64,000 bases of DNA. Origin: Serripes groenlandicus. Taxonomy: Eukaryota; Mollusca; Bivalvia; Cardiida; Cardiidae. The DNA is taken from NCBI GenBank assembly GCA_031761405.1, contig JASEVX010000035.1:124001-188000 (forward strand), written 5' to 3'. Of this stretch, positions 51,310-61,016 are shown piece by piece (positions within the stretch are counted from its first letter, which is position 1; every line of letters starts with the position of its first letter). The translations under genes and the position numbers were made by a program. Below the pieces are notes generated by a model that had not been told where the DNA came from, made no database searches, and saw only the letters and a program-made list of their open reading frames with translations.

Positions 51310-52170
51310 TTTAAAGATGCTGCAGCAAACCTGTATGTAGAACATAATGAACTTTTAAAGTCTTTATGCTGCAGTAAGCGTTTATATAGAAAATTGCTCA
51401 TAATGAACCTTTAAAGATGCTGCAACAAGCATATATATATAGAAAATTGCTCATAATGAACTTTAAAAATGGCTGCAGCAAGTGTATATATATAGAAAAT
51501 TGCTCATCATGAATTTTTAAAGAATCTGCAGCAAGCCTCTTTATTGATAAATTGCTCATAATGAACTTTTAAAGATGCTGCAGCAAGCGTATATGAGAAA
51601 AATGCTCATAATGAACTTTTAAAGATGCTGCATCAAGCATTTATATAGAAAATTGCTCATAATGAACTTTAAAAGAGGCTGCAGCATGCATATATATATA
51701 GACAATTGCTCATCATGAATTTTTAAAGAATCTGCAGCAAGCTAAATCTATATAGAAAATTGCTCATAATTTACTTTTAACCCTTAATTTCCCTCATACG
51801 ACACATCTGCAGCAGACGACTTTGAACACATTTTGTCAAAAAATGGAAAATCTCTATAATTAAATGGATAACCTATGACTAAAAGTGGTAAACATTGTGT
51901 CAAAAGGAGGAATTGCTCGTTTTGAGCAATTTCTTCTTTTGTCACTATGTTTTCAAAAAAGCCGTCTGCTGCAGAGGCGTCAGAAAGAGTCTATATGAGG
52001 GAAAGGGTTAAAGATGCTGCAGCAATTAAGCGTATAATAGAAAATTGCTTATAATGAACTTTTAAAGATGCTGCAGCAATTAAGCGTATATATAGAAAAT
52101 TGCTCATAATGAACTTTAAAAGATGCTGCACTGCAGCAAGCGTATACATATAGAAAATTGCTCATCATGG
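51310..52170 (+). repeat. Tandem array of ~57-65-bp units derived from a MITE
   Basis: Unit: AATGAACTTTTAAAGATGCT, GCAGCAAGCGTATATATAG, AAAATTGCTCAT. About a dozen units, several with small indels. GCTGCAG and AAAATTGCTCAT are TTAA-MITE words, so the array probably grew from a MITE's left part. An intact MITE interrupts it. Confidence 0.85.
51781..52007 (-). mobile_element. TTAA-MITE inserted in the tandem array (227 bp)
   Basis: TTAA at 51777-51780 and 52008-52011. Array units read ACTTTTAAAGATGCTGCAG without the element; here they read ACTTTTAA, the MITE, then TTAAAGATGCTGCAG. This fixes both boundaries and the 4-bp duplication. Confidence 0.97.
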
Positions 52171-52652
52171 ACAATTTCTTTTTTTTTTTTTTGCTGTAAT
52201 GTTATAACTATTAAATAATTTTACTTTCATTTACAAAGTTTTTCAATTATTTTGCTTCCAGGTCACCTACCAATGTGTTTCCTCACATGAGTTATACAAA
52301 CATCAGACTTTCCATGAAACTGGCTGCCGCATAGACTGTTATATACGTAGTCCATATACTTGGTCTTCATGATCAAAATGTCCTCATTTCAGTCTCTGTG
52401 AATGTTGGGTTTAAATTTGAGACTTCCCAACACGCTAAACCAATTAATCTAAACAAAGTTTTCTAACAGAAAACAATTCCCAAAATAGAAAAAGCTATGC
52501 AAATAAATAATGGACTTCTATTGGGCTTATACAGAAGTTTATATTTCCTATGAGATTATAATGCAGACTAACTATTACAAGTTTTATTGTCTTATTTTCC
52601 AAGCTTTTGGTACTTCTTTCCAATATTGTCTGACGAATTGCGAGCAAAACTT
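52171..52652. other. MITE scrap then unassigned DNA
   Basis: 52171-52250 has a T-run, GCTGTAATGTTATAACTATT and TTTACAAAGTTTTTCAATTA, from a MITE core. 52251-52652: no feature. A PyAG at 52261 opens a short frame that stops soon and shows no LIM cysteines. Confidence 0.5.
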
Positions 52653-52656
52653 TTAA

Positions 52657-52868
52657 CCCTATAATCACACATACAGATGCTTTTTGACACCCCTGCACCA
52701 GACAACTGTTGAAAACAACATGGCAAAAGGAGATATTGATCATAATGAGCAATTTCTCCTTTTGCCACAATGGATCCAACTTTATGCAAAAATTTCCATC
52801 CATCTATAGAGAGTTTTGAAAAATGTTTTCAAAGTTGTCTGCTGAACATTTGCTGTATGTGGGAAAGG
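52657..52868 (+). mobile_element. TTAA-MITE, left TTAA kept
   Basis: TTAA at 52653-52656, CCCTATAATCACACATACAG, CACCCCTGCACCAGACAACT, hairpin ATTGATCATAATGAGC, right end CTGTATGTGGGAAAGGG. The two minus-strand ORFs across it are artefacts. Confidence 0.8.
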
Positions 52869-53334
52869 GTTTATGCAATACTCAATGTTTTCTGAAAGGA
52901 CTTACAAGGAGAAGAAAATTTGCTTAAGAATGGGCCATAAGCCCATTGCAGAGTGTTTTACAATATGATGCTTATCATTGGAAACTCTGATGTAGAGATT
53001 ATCCTTAGGTTTTAGACTGTAATTAAGTTATGCACATAATTATAATTATTTGTAATTAAACATTTTCTAAAAAATTATAAATTTGTGAGTACTTTCTCAT
53101 AAAGCGTTTTCTAAGGTAACCGGGCGCCGGGCTTTTTCACATAATTATGGACACGTTTTGATGCTTCTGAAGCAGACGCCTAATAATAAAATCATAATAT
53201 TTAGACATTTTACATGAGAAACAGATAATATCTAAATGTTATTTATCACCTGATATTAACTTTTGTTTTCTTCTTACAATTTTCTGCAAAATTAGAAAAT
53301 GTATGAGTCATGTAGCTGTGAAACATGATAGATT
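52869..53334. other. Unassigned AT-rich stretch
   Basis: A MITE scrap at 53150-53190 (GACACGTTTTGATGCTTCTG). Otherwise nothing recognised. Confidence 0.5.
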
Positions 53335-53577
53335 AACATTTTCCCACATATAGGCGCTTTTTGACGCCTCTGCAGCAGACAACTTTTGAAAACATTGTTA
53401 CAAAAGGAGAAATTGCTCAGAATAAGCAATGTCCCATTTGCCACATTATGTTCAATGTTATTCATTTATTACTGTGAGTGAGTGACTTTCATTTATTGAG
53501 TTATTATGTATACATATTAACCATGATGATTTCAAGGTTGTGTGCTGCAGAATTGTTGTTTGTTGGCAAGGGTAATT
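53335..53577 (+). mobile_element. TTAA-MITE, worn ends
   Basis: TTTTCCCACATATAGGCGCT, GCCTCTGCAGCAGACAACTT, GAGAAATTGCTCAGAATAAG, GTGTGCTGCAGAATTGTTG, TTGGCAAGGG. 53578-53785 is unassigned apart from a weak tRNA-like GGTCGATCCCATGATGC. Confidence 0.7.
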
Positions 53578-54235
53578 TTAGTGATGTTGGCAAATTGGTA
53601 AAATCGGAAAATATGAGAATATATGAGCCATGCTACATGAAGACCAACCATGGGGGGTGACAGTGACTCAGAGGTCGATCCCATGATGCATAGGTGCTGA
53701 GTTTGATTCAATAATTGTTCTTTCATATTTATCTAGATTTTCAATATTATACTGCCTCGATACTTCAAAAACTTGTTCTGCTACAGATTTTATTAGATCA
53801 ACTTAGCCAAGTGCTCAAGGCGATCTATTTTAATCAGTCTGTCCATCGTCCTTGGTCATTAACCTTTAGCTTTAAACGATCAACTTAGCCAAATGCTCAA
53901 GGCGATCTATTCTAATCAGTCTGTCCATCGTCCTAAATGGTCGTTACCTTTAAACAACATTATCCTCCATAATCACTGGACCAATTTCAACCAAGCTACA
54001 CTGGAATGCTCTTTCAAAATTGTTCAAAGATTTAAATTCTATGGAGATCTTTGGTTGCTAGCGCATCAGAAAGGTGGGGAAAATGACCAAACTTTAACAT
54101 TCTTCTTCTCTAAAACAGCAATTCCAATATTATTTGGTAAAAATGTTCCTTAAGTGACCCTCTACATAATTGTTCGAGCCATACAGATTGGTTGAAAAAT
54201 AATGCAGCCAGGAGCATCAGAAAAAGGGCACAATA

Positions 54236-55246
54236 TTTTTTTTTATGCCCCCCGAATCTCTGATTCGGTGGGCATCTAGTTTTTGGTCTGTCTGCACGTC
54301 TGTCTGCATGTCTGTCTGTCTGCACAAAAAAAACTTTAACCACTACTTTTGAACCATAACAGGTACGGCTACCATATTTCACATGTGTATTCCTTGTGAC
54401 ATGACCTTTCTGTCAGTACCAACATTTTTGACCTTGCGACCTTGACCTTTGACCTAGATGTTGCCATTCTCGAAAAAAACTTTAACCTTGGCCATTTCTT
54501 TTGAACCATAACAGGTACGGCTACCATATTTCACATGTGTATTCCTTGTGACATGACCTTTCTGTCAGTACCAACATTTTTTACCTTGCGACCTTGACCT
54601 TTGACCTAGATGTTGCCATTCTCAAAAAAAACTTTAACCTTCACCACTTCTTTTGAACCAAAACAGGTAAGGCTACCATATTTCACATGTGTATACCTTG
54701 TGACATGACCTTTCAGTCAGTACCAAAAATTTTCACCTTGACCTTTGACTAGATGTTTCCATTCTCGATAAAAACTTTAACCTTGACGACTACTTTTGAA
54801 CCATAACATGTACGGCTACCATATTTCACATGTGTATTCCTTGTGACATGACCTTTCTGTCAGTACCAACATTTTTGACCTTGCGACCTTGACCTTTGAC
54901 CTAGATGTTGCCATTCTCAAAAAAAACTTTAACCTTCACCACTACTTTTGAACCATAACAGGTAAGGCTACCATATTTCACATGTGTATACCTTGTGACA
55001 TGACCTTTCAGTCAGTACCAAAAATTTTCACCTTGACCTTTGACTAGATGTTTCCATTCTCGATAAAAACTTTAACCTTGAGGACTACTTTTGAACCATA
55101 ACAGGTACGGCTACCATATTTCACATGTGTATTCCTTGTGACATGACCTTTCTGTCAGTACCAACATTTTTGACCTGGCGACCTTGACCTTTGACCTAGA
55201 TGTTGCCATTCGGGGGCATCAGTGTTTCACAAACACATCTTGTTTT
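54236..55246 (+). mobile_element. Helentron-like element (ATGCCCC family), complete
   Basis: Starts after a T run with ATGCCCCCCGAATCTCTGAT, stem partner ATTCGGTGGGCAT. Ends ATTCGGGGGCAT, hairpin GTGTTTCACAAACAC, ATCTTGTTTT. ATGCCCCCCGAAT and ATTCGGGGGCAT are subterminal inverted repeats. Six body units: TTTGAACCATAACAGG-type words at 54348-55090, period 143 or 152 bp. Confidence 0.85.
54340..55215 (+). repeat. Tandem repeat, 143/152-bp units, 6 copies
   Basis: GAACCATAAC (third copy GAACCAAAAC) occurs at 54351, 54503, 54655, 54798, 54950 and 55093. Spacing alternates 152, 152, 143, 152, 143, so a two-unit higher-order block (long + short) seems to have been duplicated. Each unit has GTGACATGACCTTTC and GACCTTTGAC. 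Confidence 0.9.
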
Positions 55247-55969
55247 AAATATCATTCCTATTAAAGTGCATTTCTGATTTCAAGATAATTGCATAGAAGT
55301 GTTTCTTCTACATAAATTTTTTTCTAGCCATATTGATTGGTTCAAAGATAAAGCAGGTTGATTCAGAAAAGGGGTAGAACCACTGGACCAATTTAAACCA
55401 AACTTCACAGGAATGGTATCTTTCAAAATTGTTCAAAGCTGTGATATCTATATAGAACTTTGGTTGCTGCGGCATCAGTAAGAGAAAAATATGCCCAAAT
55501 TTTAAAATTCTTCTCCTGAATGCACTTGATTGTCTGATTCTAAGATAGTTTGTTAAATATGTTCCTTGAGTGTCGTTACGAAAATTGTTCAAGCCATATT
55601 CATTGGTTGAAAAACATGACAGTCAGTGTATCAGAAAAGGGACAATAGACACAACCTGATAGTTCTATTCATATTAATTTGAAGTACCTATCTGTTTTCA
55701 AGATAATTTAGCAAAATTGTTTCTTAAGTGATGCTCTGCATAAATTTGTTCGAGCCATAGTGTGCAAGGCAGCATAAAAAAAAGGATAAAATGAACTTAA
55801 GCTTCAGACGACATCTCCTTTTTCAATCAAACTTTGTATACAGGATATACGCAAGTCTATACTAATTCACATAACTCTGGCTTAAATAATTATTCAGTTA
55901 TGCCCCTTTTTTAACTTAGAAAAAAATGGATGAGCGTTTGATTTTGCTCTGCGGCGCTCTTGTTTTGCC

Positions 55970-56411
55970 AATATGTTTTCCAAGTCGACTGCTGCCGATT
56001 TGTTGTATGCGGGAAAGGATTAAAAGTAGGTAGTTCTACTGATTTGTTATCAAGATATTATAAAATATGTAAAATCTCTCTATAAATGAAAGTGTAATTG
56101 TTGAGTAGAGAAATGAAAGGAAAAATGGTTAATGTACAGGTTTAATAAGATATGAGGACAAATCTGTTACAATAATAATTATTATAGTCTAATTCTTTCC
56201 CACCTGTTGACACGTTTTGAAGCAATAGCAGAAGATGACTTTTGTAAACATTGTGGCCAAAGGAGAAATTGCTCATCATGAGCAATTTCTCCTTTGGCCG
56301 CAATGTTTTCAACTTTATTTAACAATTAAGCTATCTTTTATTGAGATTTTTCATATTTTGTCACTATGTTTTCAGTCATCTGCTGCAGATTTGTTGTATG
56401 TGGGAAGGGTT
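55970..56411. mobile_element. TTAA-MITE fragments and one fuller copy
   Basis: 55970-56032 right end (GACTGCTGCCGATTTGTTGT, GCGGGAAAGGATTAA). 56045-56110 core piece. 56195-56411: TTCTTTCCCACCTGTTGACA, AGCAATAGCAGAAGATGACT, foldback GGCCAAAGGAGAAATTGC / CTCCTTTGGCC, GTATGTGGGAAGGG. Confidence 0.75.
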
Positions 56412-56533
56412 ATACTGATTCTCAAGGGACTTAATTGTTATACATAGCTGGCTACTTGATGGTTATAATCTGTTATAGTTAGTAGTTTATACTGATTCTC
56501 AGAGGACTTGTTAAATACAGGCCACTTGGTAGT
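56412..56533. repeat. Dispersed direct repeat broken up by MITEs
   Basis: TATACTGATTCTCAAGGGAC, TATACTGATTCTCAGAGGAC and TATACTTATTCTCATGGGAC occur at about 56411, 56487 and 56935, with TAATCTGTTATAGT or a variant upstream of the last two. An older short tandem repeat opened by MITE insertions. Confidence 0.65.
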
Positions 56534-56886
56534 TAACCCTTTCCCACATATAGATGCATTTTGACGCATTTGCAGCAGTTGACATTTGAAAAAATTGTGA
56601 CTTAAGGAGATGGTTAAATTAGTCAAGACAAATTGTATATATTTTTAATTTGGAAGAGTCCAGATTATCAGTGTGTAAAGTGAACCCTCCGTTTCCCACA
56701 TATAACAAATTTGCAGGTGATTACTTTGGAAACATTAAGGCAAAATTATGGAAATTTGCTGTAAATGAAAGTAAAATAATTGATTTGAGTTTTAAAACAT
56801 TGTGGCAAAAGGAGAAATTGCTCAAAATTCTTTTCAAAAGTTGTCTGCTACAGAAGACGTGACAACGCATCTATATGTGGGACAGG
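56534..56886. mobile_element. Two TTAA-MITE copies, partial
   Basis: 56534-56620: CCCTTTCCCACATATAGATG, GACGCATTTGCAGCAGTTGA. 56695-56886: GTTTCCCACATATAACAAAT, TTGTGGCAAAAGGAGAAATT, AGTTGTCTGCTACAGAAGAC, ATATGTGGGACAGGGTTAA. Confidence 0.7.
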
Positions 56887-57164
56887 GTTAACAGGTCATG
56901 AAATATGAGAAATAATCTGTGACAGTATGTAGTTTATACTTATTCTCATGGGACTTGTTATATAGAGGCTATTCATTCCAAACAAACTTGTAACCTCATA
57001 AGATGATCAAATGTTAGAATTTGTCTGCTTTGATAAGACTTTTATGAGTGAAACGTACATGTATACTTCTGGAAGATAGACTGATATGATGATGATAGTT
57101 ATGATACAATATTGAAAACATTGTGTGAGATAGGGTTAACAACCCTGAATTATTAGAATAGTGG
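56887..57164. other. Unassigned, apart from the direct-repeat unit near 56935
   Basis: No MITE ends; a GATGATGATAG run at 57088. Confidence 0.5.
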
Positions 57165-57362
57165 TGTATATATAGTGGTAGGGTTCGATTCTTTGGCAGG
57201 TAATTATAACTGAAGACTTAATATTATGGCTTTCCCCCCTTGGCACTCAGGTTAATGGGGTTTGTATTATGACCGACGCACTGGTGTCAGGATAAATGGA
57301 CCAGTAGTTCTGGTAAAGTACCACGGAAATCCTGTTAGTGGCGTAAAACACCAAACAAACAA
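57165..57362 (+). mobile_element. SINE-B, worn head
   Basis: AGTGGTAGGGTTCGATTCTT head remnant, ACTGGTGTCAGGATAAATGG, AGTACCACGGAAATCCTGTT, tail GGCGTAAAACACCAAACAAA. Confidence 0.75.
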
Positions 57363-57370
57363 GCCTCCTG

Positions 57371-57896
57371 TACAGTTTTGTCACAAATTGATGAATCACC
57401 ATTAAAGATTAAATGCTAATTGTAGTGTTGTTGAGGGAAGTGCTTTTGTTCTCTATGTTGTCATTATTAGCTTGTCTGTATTTCGGGAAAAAAAGTCTTG
57501 CTTAATAATTGTGATGCCTTTGGCATCGGCATCACAAAACATTAACCTTACCTCATCAAGTACACTTATTCAAATGAAACTTAGAGCACAATGTGCCTAG
57601 AAACAATATGCATTTTTATACCAAGTCACATACATCTGGATTTAATGATTATTCAGTTATTCCCCTTTTTGGACTTTGATATTCATGAAAAACAAAGATG
57701 AGCATTGGCACTCTTGTTTTACTCAAAAACAGTTACACATATTCAAATGAAACTGGGTATACACATGTTCCTAGAATCAAACGTATGTCTTTACCAAGTT
57801 ACATAACTCTGGCATTTATAATTTTTCAGTTATGCCCCTTTTTGGTATTAAAAATTCATGAAAAACCAGACGAGCGTTGTTTTCATTTCATGTAAC
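57371..57896 (+). mobile_element. Duplicated block and short CTCTTGTTTT-ended element
   Basis: 57371-57468 (CACCATTAAAGATTA, GGGAAGTGCTTTTGTT) recurs diverged at 58005-58130. 57508-57717 has hairpin GATGCCTTTGGCATC and ends GCATTGGCACTCTTGTTTT; its body (TTATTCAGTTATTCCCC, ATTCATGAAAAAC) is repeated at 57720-57875. Confidence 0.6.
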
Positions 57897-58500
57897 TCTT
57901 TCCCACATACAATTAATGTGCAGCAAATCTGTGGAAAGGGTTAAAAACAGTGAAAAAATATTAAAATCAATATATATCTCATTTTTACTGCCTCTTAATT
58001 GTACAGTTTAATATCAGTTATATCACAAATTGATCATGATAAATCACCATCAAAGATTACATGTTTGTACTGTTGCTATGGGAAGTGCTTTTGTTTGTCA
58101 GACCATCATTTTCTCTCTTATTTGTCATTATTTTCATTGCTCTAAAAAGTAACCCTTTCCCACATATAATAAATCTGTACCTTGGATCCGGACTTCAGAA
58201 AAGATCATGGTTGAAATTTTGAAAATAGCTTTAAATTAACCCTTTCCAACATTCGGAAGAATTTTAATGTATCTTTAGCAGACAACTTTTGAACAGATTG
58301 TGATGGGCAATTTATCATAAAGCCACAATGTTTCCAACTCTATTCAATATTTATTGTAACTTTCATTTATAGAGTTTTTCCAAGTTTGCTGAGATGTTCT
58401 CAAAGTCATCTACTGCAGATTTGTTGATTGTTGGTAATATTTTAAAGTATAACAATTGAAAAGAGTTGAACACATTATGGTAAAAGGAGAATTATCTCTC
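57897..58500. mobile_element. TTAA-MITE fragments
   Basis: 57897-57940 (CTCTTTCCCACATACAATTA joined to GTGGAAAGGGTTAA), 58149-58200, 58240-58440 (CCCTTTCCAACATTCGGAAG to TCATCTACTGCAGATTTGTT) and 58445-58500. The first is a MITE reduced to its two tips. Confidence 0.65.
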
Positions 58501-59350
58501 TTTTTTAGATCACCTGAGCCGAAGGCTCAAGGTGAGCTATTCTGATCACTTTTTGTCCGTCGTCCGTCGTCCGTCCGTCCGTCCGGCGTTAACTTTTAGC
58601 TTTAAACATCATCTCCTCCCAAACTCCAAGGACAATTTCCGTGAAACATCACAGGACTGTTCCTCTGGTTGGCCTCTTTCAAAGTTGTTTAAAGATTTAA
58701 ATTCCATTGAGAACTTTGGTTGCTGCGGCATCAGAAAGGGGACAAAATGTCCAAACTTTAAAAATCTTCTCCGAATCAAATATAATTTGGTAGAAATGTT
58801 CCTTGGGTGACCCTCTATAAAAATTGTTCAAGCCATACTGATTGGTCGAAAAACATGGCAGTCAGGCGGCATCAAAAAAGGGGCAAAATGACAAAATTTG
58901 AAAATTCCATTTTTATGAAAGTGTTTGTCTGATTTTAAGAAAATATAATACGAATCAAGAATGTTCCTTTGGTGGTCCTCTTTCAAAATTGTTCAAAGAT
59001 TTAAATTCCATTGATAACTTTGGTTGCTGCGGCATCAGAAAGTGAGAAAAATACCCAAATTTTAAAATCCTTTTCCTCCATAATCTACTTGTGCGATTGC
59101 AAGATAATTTGGTAGAAATGTTCCTTAAGTGACCCTCTAAATAAACTGTTGAAGCCATATTGATTTCGTTGAAAAACAGGGCAGCAAGGCGGCATCAGGA
59201 AAGGTGCAAAATGACAAAAACTTTATAATTCCATTCTTATTAAAGTTCTTGTTAGATTTCAAGATATAAATGGCCTTTACTGATAAATATTTGCTACTAA
59301 TTTACTATCAATTAGGTGATCGATTTAGGGCCATCTTGGCCCTCTTGTTT
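58501..59350 (+). mobile_element. Helentron-like element (GATCACC variant), complete
   Basis: Starts TTTTTTAGATCACCTGAGCC, stem GAGCC-GAA-GGCTC, AAGGTGAGC. A CCGTCGTCCGTCGTCCGTCC run follows. Ends TAGGTGATCGATTTAGGGCC, hairpin GGGCCATCTTGGCCC, TCTTGTTTT. AGATCACC and GGTGATCG are subterminal inverted repeats carrying the same change relative to the AGCTCACC copies. Body ~2-3 units. The ORF at 58532-58810 is an artefact. Confidence 0.85.
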
Positions 59351-59397
59351 TCAAAAGTCGTCACAATATGAGAAAAGATTTTTATGTCAAAAATACA

Positions 59398-59551
59398 TTA
59401 CCAGTCATTTAATACCTGATATATAATCTCAACACCGTTAATTCATCCAGAAAAGAAGCTCGCGCAGCCATGCATAGCCCTCACGCGTGTGTGATACACA
59501 CGGCCGCCGGTAATACCGGCGCACGGGCCATGTGACCCCCACTTTTAATTT
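59398..59551 (+). repeat. DIRS copy 2 left inverted repeat
   Basis: No difference from 17259-17412 was seen by eye, including both palindromic cores. Confidence 0.9.
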
Positions 59552-60179
59552 CTGGACACACCAACTGACAGCTAAGAATTTATTTCATTTTTATATTTTA
59601 TTTCTTGGTCTGTTTAAGGCATTCGCCTTAAACAAGTTATTTTCATTCAGTTATTCAACTACATTAACAACCTAACAACATAATTGTGTAAATTACTAAT
59701 TGTAATTAAGTTGTTTTTTGTGAACACAACTAACTGAGAAGTCACGGGTGGGTTACCCCACCCACTATTTCAGTTACGTATCGGGTGCGGTAATGGCCAT
59801 TCATTCTTTCAACGAAGTTATAGTTACACCGACCCTATTAGCGATAATATATTATTATCGCCTTGTATTACATTATGTATATTAATTAAACATGAACAAT
59901 TTTGGAAAATATTTGTAAAATCTTTTTCATTGAAATACGTTCCGTGATCAACGGGTATAGTAGAAAATAAAAAATAGAAAAAAATTATATTTTTTGTTGA
60001 ATCGTATAAATTGTTTTGTTTCATATATATTCTATGTCACATAGTGGTGATCAGAGGCGTGACTCATAACGGCTGTATGAGACACGCGTCTGTCCTGTTT
60101 TGCGTTCACTAAGTACACACAGGATTCACCCTGTGAGTACTTCTCTTCCTGGCCTGCTTCCATTTGGAAACAGTCTGGG

Positions 60180-61016
60180 TTGAGGAGGACTCACAAAAGC
60201 TGGAAGAGTAAGAAGACCCCTAAAAAGGTTTCTCTTAGCTCTACGAGTGAAGCGGAGTTTGAGGGGTTCTCCCAACAATCAGACTCCGCGGCTGTGTTGA
60301 GTGAGCAGAAGGTCAGAGCTGTTCCTTCTTCACTCCGCACAACCGCTCAGAGGTCCAGATTAGGAGGTGTAATCAGCTATTTTCCCCACAAATTCCCTCT
60401 TAGGAAACAAACCCTATGCTGTGGGTTCTCAATACCCACAGCATAGGGTAAGAGGGTCAAATGAGGATTTTAGACATGCATACGCCCCTTATCTGGAGCT
60501 CTGACCGCTCCCCCTCAGCTTCGGCTGGTCCTTCGCGGGACATGGAGGAGCGGATGGCAGCGGCTGATGTCTGTTATTCCGTCGGGAAACAAAGGCCTTC
60601 GGGCCAGAAACCGTACGGACACAGTGATGGTTGGCCTCAAGAGTGAGCAACCGTCTGCTGAACGACATTATCTGACGCCAGGTGTTGGGGCTGACCCTTC
60701 GGGAGACGCCATGGGTCAATCAAAGGGAAACCTCACTGATTGGCCACCTCTAACACCACACTCTGCAGTAAGCAGTCTTCGGACGCTTACAGAGTGCCAA
60801 ATTATAATGTCTGCGGACAGAATTCTTTGGAGACCGGTGATAGAGCAGCTTCACAACTGCCTATCATTAGTCAACCGGGTAATGCTTGCGAGCAAAACCT
60901 ATATGACTCCGGGTAACCGGGTACCGGGCAACCAGTCAGTCATTTCGCCTAGGCGCGACCAGTCACCGGGCAAATCCGGCAGTCATTTAGCGATGACGCG
61001 ACCGGTCAGTCATTAA
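60180..61016 (+). pseudogene. Candidate 5' ORF remnant of DIRS copy 2
   Basis: The 88-, 61- and 149-codon pieces at 60180, 60461 and 60567 translate identically to those of copy 1. No functional motif recognised; see 18041-18877 for what can be said. Confidence 0.4.
60348..60503 (+). mobile_element. MITE2 inserted in DIRS copy 2
   Basis: Same position relative to the element tip as in copy 1, same CAGAG/CTCTG ends and the same ACCGCT duplication on each side. It was therefore present before the copies separated. Confidence 0.9.

Larger units (their letters stand above)
53786..55967 (+). mobile_element. Helentron-like element, degraded, with duplicated 5' end
   Basis: GATCAACTTAGCCAAGTGCT, CAAGGCGATCTATT occurs twice (about 53797 and 53877). 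Body words TTTCAAAATTGTTCAAAG, GGTTGCTGCGGCATCAG and TTGGTTGAAAAA match the element at 58501-59350. The 3' end may be GCTCTGCGGCGCTCTTGTTTT near 55965, which is not the usual family end, so the right boundary is doubtful. Split by the element at 54236. Confidence 0.6.

Noticed and set aside
52261..52340. Second LIM-module exon downstream of the LIM exon
   Set aside because: A PyAG and short open frame exist, but Cys/His spacing does not fit a LIM module and a stop follows.
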